Assembly: GCA_014239655.1 (NCBI GenBank)
Contig: JAAZYM010000051.1
Location: 1 to 57,249 of the forward strand
Direction: 5' to 3'
Source of the DNA: Flavobacteriales bacterium
Lineage (GTDB): Bacteria > Bacteroidota > Bacteroidia > Flavobacteriales > BACL11
DNA length: 57,249 nucleotides
The notes under the pieces are model-generated. The model ran no database searches. It was not told where the DNA came from and saw only the letters and a list, made by a program, of their open reading frames with translations. A program made the translations under genes and the position numbers. Within the stretch, counting starts at the first letter, position 1; each line of letters starts with the position of its first letter. Of the stretch, positions 9,374 through 16,566 are shown in pieces.

Positions 9374-10294
9374 CTAAATAAGATCAAAATCTAATATGTC
9401 ACCTTCATGAGCTAAGAAAGTGTTGCTAAATATCTCTCTAGACTCTGAAAGCAATATGTTTAAATCTAAATATCTCTTAGAATAATGCCCTATTATTAAC
9501 CTATTAACATTTGCTTCTTTTGCAATTGTTGCTGCATCCTTTGCTGTAGAATGCCCCCTTTCAAATGCTCTTGCTTTTAAATCATGAGAATAAGTAGCCT
9601 CATGATACAACACATCCACATTCTTTATTTTTGGTATAATATCTAAACAGAATCTAGTATCTGAGCAATAAGCATATGTTCTTGCTTTTACATTACTATT
9701 AGTTAAAATATCATTAGCTATTATCTCATCCTCCTCATTAATAAAATCAATCCCATTTCTTAAATCTGATATTCTATCATACGGAACTTTATACTCTTCT
9801 ATTTTTTCTTTTATAATCCTTCTCTGATACTTTTTTTCTCTAAACAAGAAGCCTGAGCAACTAATACTGTGATCTAAAATAACATTAGTAACCTCTATAT
9901 CCTCATCATCATATAAGATTACTTGATCATCATCAGGTATTACATGAAAAAACAATGGAAAATTTAAATCAATCTTAGCTGCAGACAATTGAGTATTAAT
10001 AATATCTTTCAAAGGTGCATGAGCATAGATATATAATTCTTTCTTCCTTCCGAGTAAATGCATACTAGTTATTAATCCTATTAATCCATAATAATGATCT
10101 CCATGAAGATGACTTATAAAAACATGATGAATTCTTTGAAAACTAAGTTGATATTTTCTTAATTGAACCTGAGTATTTTCTCCACAGTCTATTAAGAAAA
10201 ACCGCTCATTTACATTTAATAACTGAGCGGTTTGTTGTTTATTAACTGTAGGAACTGCAGAATGACATCCTAAAATTGTTAATTTTAAAGACAT
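9374..10294 (-). CDS. rnz: Ribonuclease Z (tRNA 3' endonuclease)
   Basis: Cuts the 3' trailer from tRNA precursors. It is a metallo-beta-lactamase fold protein with the zinc motif HLHGDH (about residues 63-68), preceded by FLIDCGENTQVQLRKY as in RNase Z, and with later ligands in YHEATYSHD (near 232), ERGHSTAKDAA and IGHYSKRY. The 306 residues match the short bacterial enzyme. It shares one base with the secreted protein upstream (TAATG), so it is the last gene of the operon that starts with pyrR. Confidence 0.95.
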   Translation of the reverse strand: MSLKLTILGCHSAVPTVNKQQTAQLLNVNERFFLIDCGENTQVQLRKYQLSFQRIHHVFISHLHGDHYYGLIGLITSMHLLGRKKELYIYAHAPLKDIINTQLSAAKIDLNFPLFFHVIPDDDQVILYDDEDIEVTNVILDHSISCSGFLFREKKYQRRIIKEKIEEYKVPYDRISDLRNGIDFINEEDEIIANDILTNSNVKARTYAYCSDTRFCLDIIPKIKNVDVLYHEATYSHDLKARAFERGHSTAKDAATIAKEANVNRLIIGHYSKRYLDLNILLSESREIFSNTFLAHEGDILDFDLI

Positions 10295-11061
10295 TAGGGA
10301 TTGGACACAAAAATCTTCTTTGAAAGAAAACTATTACTAGAGAAAATTGAATAAGTATACAAAGAAGATGAATAGCTAGACATGTCAATATCAAATCTAT
10401 TCACACCTCTATTTGCATAAATAACTCTCTGATCAACCATCTTACCTAAACAATCATATAAGATAAAATTAACTTTTTCATTCTTACCAATTACAAACTG
10501 GAAATTTGCTATTCCATTTACAGGATTAGGATATACATCCATTAATTCAAACGTTAAACTATTAACCTGCTCTAAGGAAGCTGTAGAATTTGAAATATCA
10601 ATATAAAAATAATCTATTGTATCAAGCTGTGTTAAAGATCCGATAAGAGGAACATTAAGTGCTAGAGTTGAAGTTGTCATCACTAGTGGATAGTATCCCA
10701 CATCTGAAGAAGATGGGTTAACAGTAGAAACTATTTCAGCACAAGCATATGAGCCTCCAGGAAAAGAACAACTAGGTGGATTACATGAATATGAAAAATT
10801 ATTTGGCAAACCTAAAACACTTGTCAGGTCAATATTAGCAATTGTAACAGGGACTGTTAGTCCACCAACTGAAACTGATGTGTCTAGAGGACACAAAACA
10901 TCAATTTGAGTTACATAAGGCTGCCCCACAAAAGCTTCATCTAAATTAGTTATCTCATCTGGAAAAATACCTGGTGATGTTATTGAAGTATTTGGCGAAC
11001 ACTGCGCATTTAATGTAACATAAAAGAAAACGCTTATTAAAGTTGATAAAAGTAATTTCAT
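10294..11061 (-). CDS. Secreted protein with T9SS type A sorting domain
   Basis: Signal peptide at 1-19 (MKLLLSTLISVFFYVTLNA), then about 140 residues with paired cysteines (CSPN, CPLD, SCNPPSCSFPGGSYAC) that I cannot assign to a family, then a C-terminal Por secretion tail: MDVYPNPVNGIANFQFVI, NFILYDCLGKMVDQ, and a basic end FLSKKIFVSNP. The protein should be carried across the outer membrane by type IX secretion and be processed or anchored there. Function unknown. It lies between a STAS-like gene and rnz with 15- and -1-base spacing, an odd place for an exported protein. Confidence 0.85.
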   Translation of the reverse strand: MKLLLSTLISVFFYVTLNAQCSPNTSITSPGIFPDEITNLDEAFVGQPYVTQIDVLCPLDTSVSVGGLTVPVTIANIDLTSVLGLPNNFSYSCNPPSCSFPGGSYACAEIVSTVNPSSSDVGYYPLVMTTSTLALNVPLIGSLTQLDTIDYFYIDISNSTASLEQVNSLTFELMDVYPNPVNGIANFQFVIGKNEKVNFILYDCLGKMVDQRVIYANRGVNRFDIDMSSYSSSLYTYSIFSSNSFLSKKIFVSNP

Positions 11062-11076
11062 TATTAATTAATTTAG

Positions 11077-11370
11077 TTAAATATCTAATTGTCTTTCAAT
11101 CTCTTCCATATCAATAAAATCATATGCTTCCTGTAAGGTAGGTACAATATTTAAAGTTTCATCGAAATCGATGTCACTCACAATAACAAAAGATCCTTTA
11201 TTAGCACATACAATTTCTCCAAATTTAATAAATTTATCTATTAACAGATTATGTTTACCTTTTTCTAATCCAGATAAATTTGCAATAAAATTTAGCACAT
11301 CTGTATTAGACTGTAATTTTGAGAAATCATTCTGATCTGTTATCCGAAAAACTAAAGTATTATTATTCAT
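11077..11370 (-). CDS. Conserved small protein, possibly STAS-like
   Basis: 97 residues from the preferred ATG at 11370 (MNNNTLVFRITD); the ORF-track start at 11421 would add 17 residues deep inside pyrB. The C-terminal half (KGSFVIVSDIDFDETLNIVPTLQEAYDFIDMEEIERQLD) resembles the end of small STAS-domain-like proteins found beside rnz in Bacteroidota; the N-terminal half is weak. Such proteins are often anti-anti-sigma-like, but the usual phosphorylatable Asp-Ser motif is not visible here, so a signalling role is only a guess. It overlaps pyrB by 8 bases. Confidence 0.65.
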   Translation of the reverse strand: MNNNTLVFRITDQNDFSKLQSNTDVLNFIANLSGLEKGKHNLLIDKFIKFGEIVCANKGSFVIVSDIDFDETLNIVPTLQEAYDFIDMEEIERQLDI

Positions 11371-12295
11371 TTGATTTATTAGATAATAAATATAAAACTG
11401 CCATCCTAATTGCAACTCCATTCTCTACTTGATCAAGTATAAGTGAGTGATGAGAATCAGCAACTTCAGAAGTTAACTCGACTCCTCTATTAATTGGACC
11501 TGGATGCATAATTGTAATTTCTTTTGTTAAACTTTCTAGAATAGTCGAGTTTATCCCATATACATTTGTATATTCTCTTAATGAAGGAAACAACTGCACA
11601 TCTTGCCTTTCAAGCTGAATTCTTAAAACATTCGCTATATCACACCAATTTAAAGCTTCCTTAAGATCTGAGAAATAACTAACACCCAAATCATCAAGAT
11701 ACTTTGGTATTAATGTTAATGGACCGCATACAGCCACCTTAGCTCCTAGCATCTTTAAGCAAAAGATATTTGATAATGCAACTCTAGAATGCAAAATATC
11801 TCCAATAATAACTACTTTCTTTGATGCTACCTGTCCAAATCTTTCTCTAATAGAATATGCATCTAATAATGCTTGTGTAGGGTGCTCATGGGTACCATCT
11901 CCAGCATTTATAATACTTGCATTAATATTTCTAGACAAGAAAATAGATGCACCTGGATTAGGATGGCGCATAACAACAATATCAACCTTCATTGCAAGAA
12001 TATTATTCACTGTATCTAATAATGATTCTCCTTTCTTAACCGAAGAAGCAGCAGATGCAAAATTTATAATATCTGCTGACAATCTTTTTTCTGCTATCTC
12101 AAATGACAACTTAGTTCTGGTAGAATTTTCAAAAAATAAATTAGCAATTGTGACATCTCTTAATGATGGTACTTTTTTAATAGGCTGATTAATAATCTTT
12201 TTAAAATTATCTGCCGTATTAAAAATAATATCTATATCTTTCTTATTTAGATATTTTATCCCAAGCAAATGATTAACTGATAAATGATCCATCAT
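11363..12295 (-). CDS. pyrB: Aspartate carbamoyltransferase catalytic subunit
   Basis: Joins carbamoyl phosphate and aspartate, the committed step of pyrimidine synthesis. Motifs: FFENSTRTKLSFE (carbamoyl-phosphate loop, about residue 50), MRHPNPGAS, HPTQALLDAYSI, and HPGPINRGVEL near 265. The 310 residues are standard. The ORF track starts at a TTG (12298); I take the ATG at 12295, which overlaps the pyrR stop as TGATG (one base). No pyrI regulatory subunit gene is nearby, so this may be an unregulated or dihydroorotase-associated type (inference). Confidence 0.95.
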   Translation of the reverse strand: MMDHLSVNHLLGIKYLNKKDIDIIFNTADNFKKIINQPIKKVPSLRDVTIANLFFENSTRTKLSFEIAEKRLSADIINFASAASSVKKGESLLDTVNNILAMKVDIVVMRHPNPGASIFLSRNINASIINAGDGTHEHPTQALLDAYSIRERFGQVASKKVVIIGDILHSRVALSNIFCLKMLGAKVAVCGPLTLIPKYLDDLGVSYFSDLKEALNWCDIANVLRIQLERQDVQLFPSLREYTNVYGINSTILESLTKEITIMHPGPINRGVELTSEVADSHHSLILDQVENGVAIRMAVLYLLSNKSNE

Positions 12296-12831
12296 CAAGA
12301 TTTCAGGATTAAGATATTATCATCACCATCATTTGTAATGTTAACCACAACCTTCTCAGAGTCAATTGAATCAACAATTTTCCCTACATAATCTGGTTGA
12401 ATTGGTAAGTGCCTACTTAATCTTCTATCAACAAAAACTAATAACTCAATAGATTTAGGTCTCCCAAAAGGCATTAATGCATCAATAGCAGAACGAACTG
12501 ATCTTCCAGTATATAAAACATCGTCAATGATAACCACATGCTTCTCATCAACTGAAACATTCATTTCCATTTTATGTGGAATAATCGGTTCTGAATGCCT
12601 TCTTAAATCATCCCTATAAAAAGAAATATCTAGTTCTCCATAATTAATTTTATACTCAAGAATTTGCTCTAATCTATTCACAATCCTTCTCGCAACATGT
12701 TTTCCTCTAGGAAGTAAAGAAACAATAACAGTATCTGAAAAATCATTATGATTTTCTATTAATTCATGACATAACCTTTTAATAATTATATTAATTTGCT
12801 TCTTATTTAATATTTTTCTCTTATTACTCAT
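12295..12831 (-). CDS. pyrR: PyrR-family phosphoribosyltransferase
   Basis: PyrR proteins have uracil phosphoribosyltransferase activity and in some Firmicutes also act as mRNA-binding attenuators of pyr operons. The PRPP motif is VVIIDDVLYTGRSVRSAIDAL (about residue 98); VSLLPRGKHVARRI and ELDISFYRDDL also fit. I use the ATG at 12831 (MSNKRK); the ORF-track start at 12840 is a GTG three codons earlier that lies on the promoter element. It heads the pyrR-pyrB operon. Its transcript has almost no 5' leader, so attenuation in front of this operon looks impossible (see findings). Confidence 0.93.
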   Translation of the reverse strand: MSNKRKILNKKQINIIIKRLCHELIENHNDFSDTVIVSLLPRGKHVARRIVNRLEQILEYKINYGELDISFYRDDLRRHSEPIIPHKMEMNVSVDEKHVVIIDDVLYTGRSVRSAIDALMPFGRPKSIELLVFVDRRLSRHLPIQPDYVGKIVDSIDSEKVVVNITNDGDDNILILKS

Positions 12832-12839
12832 AGATACCA

Positions 12840-12847
12840 CAAATATA
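12840..12847 (-). promoter_or_regulatory. Putative -7 element (TATATTTG) of pyrR
   Basis: TATATTTG on the minus strand ends 8 bases before the pyrR ATG, so transcription would begin within a few bases of the start codon. The rpsA terminator hairpin lies directly upstream and occupies the place where a -33 element would be. Confidence 0.4.
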
Positions 12848-12849
12848 TC

Positions 12850-12874
12850 TAAAAAAAAACCCCGAAAACGGGGT
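12850..12874 (-). terminator. Rho-independent terminator of rpsA
   Basis: On the minus strand ACCCCG-TTTT-CGGGGT is followed by nine T residues, starting 7 bases after the rpsA stop codon. This GC-rich six-pair stem stands out in this AT-rich sequence. It separates rpsA from pyrR. Confidence 0.9.
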
Positions 12875-12880
12875 CTTTAA

Positions 12881-14845
12881 TTATTTTTCATCTTTTTCTA
12901 AATCATCCTTTAAAGCGGTTAAACTATCAAGATCCCCTAAGGTTGATTGCTGCTGTGAATCTTGAATCTCCTTAACAGCATTTTTTGTCTTGGTAACTTT
13001 CTTTTTCTCTTCTTTAACCATCTCATCTTTAAATAAAACTGTATGAGAAACTAAAATTTTCTTACTTTCCTTAGAAAAATCTATAACTCTAAATTTCAAA
13101 GACTCATCTAATCTAGCTTTGGAACCATCCTCCTTCTCTAAATGACGCTTTGGAGAAAACGCCTCTATATCATTATTCAATTTCACTAAGGATCCCTTGT
13201 CGTATTCTTCAATAACAACACCATCAAAATCATTACCTACCAAATATATTTTTGCATATTTGTCCCATGGATTCTCTTCAGTCTGCTTATGTCCCAAACT
13301 AATTTTTCTGTTATTTTTATCAATATCCAAAACAATAACATCTAAATTAGCATCAACATTAGTAAACTCTGCAGGATGTTTAATTTTCTTATGCCAAGAA
13401 AGATCTGAAATATGTACTAGCCCATCAACTCCTTCTTCTAACTCAACAAAAATCCCGAAATTAGTAAAATTACGAACCTTTACAGTTAATTTAGAATTAA
13501 GCGGATATTTAGTCTCAATATCTCCCCATGGATCTGGTAACATTTGTTTAAGTCCTAATGACATTTTTCTTTGTTCTCTATCTAATGTTAAGATCTTAGC
13601 CTCTACTTCATCTCCTTTACTAAAGAAATCATTTGCACTTCTAAGATGTGTTGACCATGACATTTCTGAAACATGTAATAAAGCCTCTACACCTGCCTGT
13701 AATTCAACAAAGACTCCATAATCTGCTACTACTACTACTTTACCTTTTACTATATCACCAACATCTATTTTCTCATCAAGATCCTGCCATGGATGAGACC
13801 CTAATTGTTTAAGTCCTAACTGTATCCTGCTCTTACCTTCATCGAAATCTAGAATAACAACATTGATTGTTTCATCTAATGAAACAATCTCCTCAGGATG
13901 TGATACTCTTCCCCATGATAAATCAGTAATGTGAATTAATCCATCAATACCACCTAAATCAACAAAAACACCGTAAGAAGTAATGTTTTTAACTGTACCT
14001 TCAATTACCTGTCCCTTTTCTAATTTAGACATTATCTCTTTAGTTTGAATAGCTAAATCTGCTTCAATTAATGCCTTATGAGAAACAACAACATTTCTAA
14101 ATGACTCATTAACTTTTACAATCTTAAATTCCATCTTTCTTCCAACATACTCATCATAATCACGAATTGGTTTAACATCTATTTGAGAACCAGGTAAAAA
14201 GCATTCTATTCCAAATACATCGACAATCATTCCTCCTTTTGTTCTACTCTTGATTTGTCCATTAACAACCTCTCCTGTTTCTAAAGCAACATTAACCTTT
14301 TCCCAAGCACGTAACACCCTTGCTCTTCTATGGGAGAGAATAAGTTGGCCGTTTTTATCTTCTTGTTTCTCAACTAATACCTCAACAATATCGCCAACCT
14401 TTAAATCATCTTTATACTTAAACTCTGAACTAGAGATAACACCATCTGATTTGAAATTTATATCTACAATAATCTCCCTATCAGAAACATAAACAACAGT
14501 ACCATCAATAACTTGTTTAGATTCAACTACTGGCAATGTAGCTGAATACGTATCCATTAGATCTTTTCTTTCTTTATCACTATAGATCTCATTTTTAGTG
14601 ATATCATCCCAATTGAATTCTTCAGTTATTACTTCTTTAACCTCTTCAACTACTTCAGGTGTTGATTCTTTAACCTCTTCAACTACTTCAAGTGTTGATT
14701 CTTTAACCTCTTCAACTACTTCAGGTGTTAATTCTTTAACTCTATTCTTTGGTGATTTTTTCTTTGATTCTACAGAAGATTTCTGTTTAGAAGCTATCTT
14801 TTTTTCTGTAGCCTCTTCTTTATCTGATTCTTGTTTTTTAGACAT
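12881..14845 (-). CDS. rpsA: 30S ribosomal protein S1
   Basis: The 654-residue protein recruits mRNA to the 30S subunit. After a charged N-terminal extension of about 95 residues, six S1 (OB-fold) domains follow, starting near 105, 190, 278, 365, 450 and 540; domains 3-5 are the most canonical, for example EGTVKNITSYGVFVDLGGIDGLIHITDLSW. The extension carries three near-identical 11-residue units (PEVVEEVKEST), encoded by 33-base repeats. The C-terminal ~40 residues are lysine-rich. It has its own promoter, a 5' leader with an upstream ORF, and a strong terminator. Confidence 0.96.
   Translation of the reverse strand: MSKKQESDKEEATEKKIASKQKSSVESKKKSPKNRVKELTPEVVEEVKESTLEVVEEVKESTPEVVEEVKEVITEEFNWDDITKNEIYSDKERKDLMDTYSATLPVVESKQVIDGTVVYVSDREIIVDINFKSDGVISSSEFKYKDDLKVGDIVEVLVEKQEDKNGQLILSHRRARVLRAWEKVNVALETGEVVNGQIKSRTKGGMIVDVFGIECFLPGSQIDVKPIRDYDEYVGRKMEFKIVKVNESFRNVVVSHKALIEADLAIQTKEIMSKLEKGQVIEGTVKNITSYGVFVDLGGIDGLIHITDLSWGRVSHPEEIVSLDETINVVILDFDEGKSRIQLGLKQLGSHPWQDLDEKIDVGDIVKGKVVVVADYGVFVELQAGVEALLHVSEMSWSTHLRSANDFFSKGDEVEAKILTLDREQRKMSLGLKQMLPDPWGDIETKYPLNSKLTVKVRNFTNFGIFVELEEGVDGLVHISDLSWHKKIKHPAEFTNVDANLDVIVLDIDKNNRKISLGHKQTEENPWDKYAKIYLVGNDFDGVVIEEYDKGSLVKLNNDIEAFSPKRHLEKEDGSKARLDESLKFRVIDFSKESKKILVSHTVLFKDEMVKEEKKKVTKTKNAVKEIQDSQQQSTLGDLDSLTALKDDLEKDEK
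14640..14738. repeat. Three tandem 33-base repeats inside rpsA
   Basis: Three head-to-tail copies start at 14640, 14673 and 14706, each like ACCTCTTCAACTACTTCAGG followed by TGTTGATTCTTTA, differing at only one or two bases. They encode 11-residue acidic units in the linker before the first S1 domain. The near identity suggests recent expansion and possible copy-number variation between strains. Confidence 0.95.
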
Positions 14846-14864
14846 TTCAAGAAAATAATTTGTA

Positions 14865-14906
14865 TCTTCAATCTACCGTTAAGACTTAGATGTCAATAGA
14901 CGAAGA
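14865..14906 (-). promoter_or_regulatory. Hairpin in the rpsA 5' leader
   Basis: On the minus strand TCTTC-G-TCTA pairs with TAGA-TT-GAAGA around a 21-base loop (nine pairs with a 1x2 internal loop). It lies 20 bases before the rpsA start codon and overlaps the stop of the upstream ORF. A control site for rpsA translation is possible; this is inference from position. Confidence 0.4.
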
Positions 14907-14929
14907 GTATTTCTATTTGTTTTTCTCAT
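14879..14929 (-). CDS. Possible 16-codon upstream ORF (leader peptide) of rpsA
   Basis: ATG at 14929-14927 opens MRKTNRNTLRLLTSKS, ending at TAA 14881-14879, in the leader between the rpsA promoter and the rpsA start. It is basic and too short to be judged by composition. Its stop codon falls in the loop of the 14865-14906 hairpin, so ribosomes on it would unfold the hairpin. It could equally be chance; no database support was available. Confidence 0.25.
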   Translation of the reverse strand: MRKTNRNTLRLLTSKS

Positions 14930-14963
14930 TTAATTGTCTCAACACACATCATTAAATGGGCGG

Positions 14964-14996
14964 CAAATATACATTATTATTTCCATATAAATACAA
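14964..14996 (-). promoter_or_regulatory. Putative rpsA promoter
   Basis: The minus strand has TTG (14996-14994), 22 bases, then TATATTTG (14971-14964), followed by CCGCCC. The -7 element is perfect; the spacing is slightly longer than the usual 19-21. The sequence TTTGCCGCCC recurs exactly at the rpsF promoter. It predicts an rpsA leader of about 110 bases. Confidence 0.5.
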
Positions 14997-15005
14997 GGAA
15001 TTTCA

Positions 15006-15878
15006 TCAGTACCTGTTTATATGTGTAGCAACATTATTCATTAACCATCTTGGAGTAGAAGTTGCTCCACAAATACCAACAGTTACAGCATCCTTAAACC
15101 AATCTTTATTTATATCTCTAACATCTGATATAAAGTAAGAATATTTATTTTGATCTTTACAAGATGTAAAAAGCATCTTCCCATTTGAACTTTTAGTTCC
15201 ACTTACAAAGATAATAACATCATTTTCGCTAGCAAACTGCTTTAATTGAGGTTCTCTTCCTGAAACTTGTCTACATAATGTGTCGTGTACTACAAATTTC
15301 AAATCATCATTTCTTCCTAAAGCAGATAGATTATCCTTAATCTCATCTATAATCGATTGAAATGCTTTTGGGCTTTTTGTAGTCTGAGAATAAATATAAA
15401 TTGGTTTTTTATAATCTATCTTATACAAATCTTCTTTCGTTGTAACAATGATTGCTTCTCCATTTGTTTGCCCAACAAGACCTATCACTTCAGCATGTCC
15501 TTCTTTCCCATAAATAATTATCTGCCCATCAACCTCGCCTGCTTTCTCATAGCCTTCTTTAATCTGATGTTGAAGCTTTAAAACCACAGGACATGAGGCA
15601 TCAAGTAGCTCAATATTATTCCTTAAAGCAACCTCATAAGTAGATGGAGGCTCCCCATGAGCCCTTATTAACACCCTACAATTTGAAAGACTATTTAACC
15701 TTTTATGATCAATTATTTCGAGGCCAAGACGATTCAATCTGTCAATCTCTTTATTATTATGCACTATATCCCCAAGACAATAAAGTTTTTCTTCATTCTC
15801 CAATATATTTTCTGCCATTTCAATTGCATAAACTACACCAAAACAAAAACCAGAATTCTCGTCAATTGTTATTTTCAT
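15006..15878 (-). CDS. ispH: 4-hydroxy-3-methylbut-2-enyl diphosphate reductase
   Basis: Last enzyme of the MEP isoprenoid pathway; reduces HMBPP to IPP and DMAPP with a [4Fe-4S] cluster. Cluster cysteines are visible at C12 (NSGFCFGVV), in LDASCPVV (about 96) and VGICGATSTP (about 270), and the proton-donor Glu in GKEGHAEVIG (about 127). The 290 residues are typical. It overlaps cmk by 17 bases, so porQ, cmk and ispH form one transcriptional unit. The same three-gene order is known from Porphyromonas gingivalis. DMAPP made here is the substrate of MiaA encoded at 5372. Confidence 0.95.
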   Translation of the reverse strand: MKITIDENSGFCFGVVYAIEMAENILENEEKLYCLGDIVHNNKEIDRLNRLGLEIIDHKRLNSLSNCRVLIRAHGEPPSTYEVALRNNIELLDASCPVVLKLQHQIKEGYEKAGEVDGQIIIYGKEGHAEVIGLVGQTNGEAIIVTTKEDLYKIDYKKPIYIYSQTTKSPKAFQSIIDEIKDNLSALGRNDDLKFVVHDTLCRQVSGREPQLKQFASENDVIIFVSGTKSSNGKMLFTSCKDQNKYSYFISDVRDINKDWFKDAVTVGICGATSTPRWLMNNVATHINRY

Positions 15879-16566
15879 CTTGTTTCTGTTTTATTAAACT
15901 AAATATTAACTGATTCTGCTGCAAATAACTAAGTGATGTATTATCAATTACTATAGCATCATCTGATTTAACTAGTGGATTAATTTCTCTTTCAGTATCA
16001 TCAGTATCTCTTTTATTTAAATTAATTAAGATCTGATCAAATGTAATTAAATTATTATGCTTTATTAACTCATCAAAACGCCTCCTTGCTCTAGTATCTA
16101 TCTCTGCTGTAATAAAAAATTTTATATCAGCATCTGGCATAACCTTAGTTCCAATATCTCTTCCGTCCATAACAACATTCTTACTAGAACACATCCTTCT
16201 CTGAAAAGAAATTAATTTATCTCTTACTTCTTTTATTTGACTTATATTACTTACCTGATTAGAAACATTATTATCTCTAATTAGATGCTCAACATTTTTT
16301 CCATTTAATAACGTCTCAGTAATATTTAAGTCTATGTTATAATAAAAGTCAATATCTATATCATCTATAGATCTTAATAATTTATCATAATTTATCTTTG
16401 AATTTGATATAATCTTATGATTCATAAAAAACAATGTCACTGCTCTATACATTGCTCCAGAATCTACATATTTCATGTTAAATTCTTTAGATACACTCTT
16501 AGCTATAGAGCTCTTTCCACATGATGAATATCCATCAATAGCAATATTAATTAATTTATTTTTCAT
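15862..16566 (-). CDS. cmk: Cytidylate kinase
   Basis: Phosphorylates CMP and dCMP. The P-loop is IAIDGYSSCGKSS near the N-terminus, followed by VDSGAMYRAVTL; the CMP/lid region has VVMDGRDIGTKVMPDADIKFFITA (about 137) and ARRRFDEL. The 234 residues fit the family. Start ATG at 16566 overlaps the porQ stop as ATGA, and the 3' end overlaps ispH. Confidence 0.94.
   Translation of the reverse strand: MKNKLINIAIDGYSSCGKSSIAKSVSKEFNMKYVDSGAMYRAVTLFFMNHKIISNSKINYDKLLRSIDDIDIDFYYNIDLNITETLLNGKNVEHLIRDNNVSNQVSNISQIKEVRDKLISFQRRMCSSKNVVMDGRDIGTKVMPDADIKFFITAEIDTRARRRFDELIKHNNLITFDQILINLNKRDTDDTEREINPLVKSDDAIVIDNTSLSYLQQNQLIFSLIKQKQDENNN

Noticed and set aside
12831-12881. PyrR-dependent attenuator between rpsA and pyrR
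   Set aside because: The only hairpin is a simple terminator right behind the rpsA stop; there is no antiterminator, no PyrR-binding loop and no leader length for one.
13197-13721. 174-residue plus-strand ORF inside rpsA
   Set aside because: Antisense to S1 domains; Ser/Pro/Lys-rich translation typical of the reverse strand of acidic repeats.
14956-15138. 60-residue plus-strand ORF between rpsA and ispH
   Set aside because: Mostly overlaps the ispH 3' end on the other strand and covers the rpsA promoter; no start signal or family.
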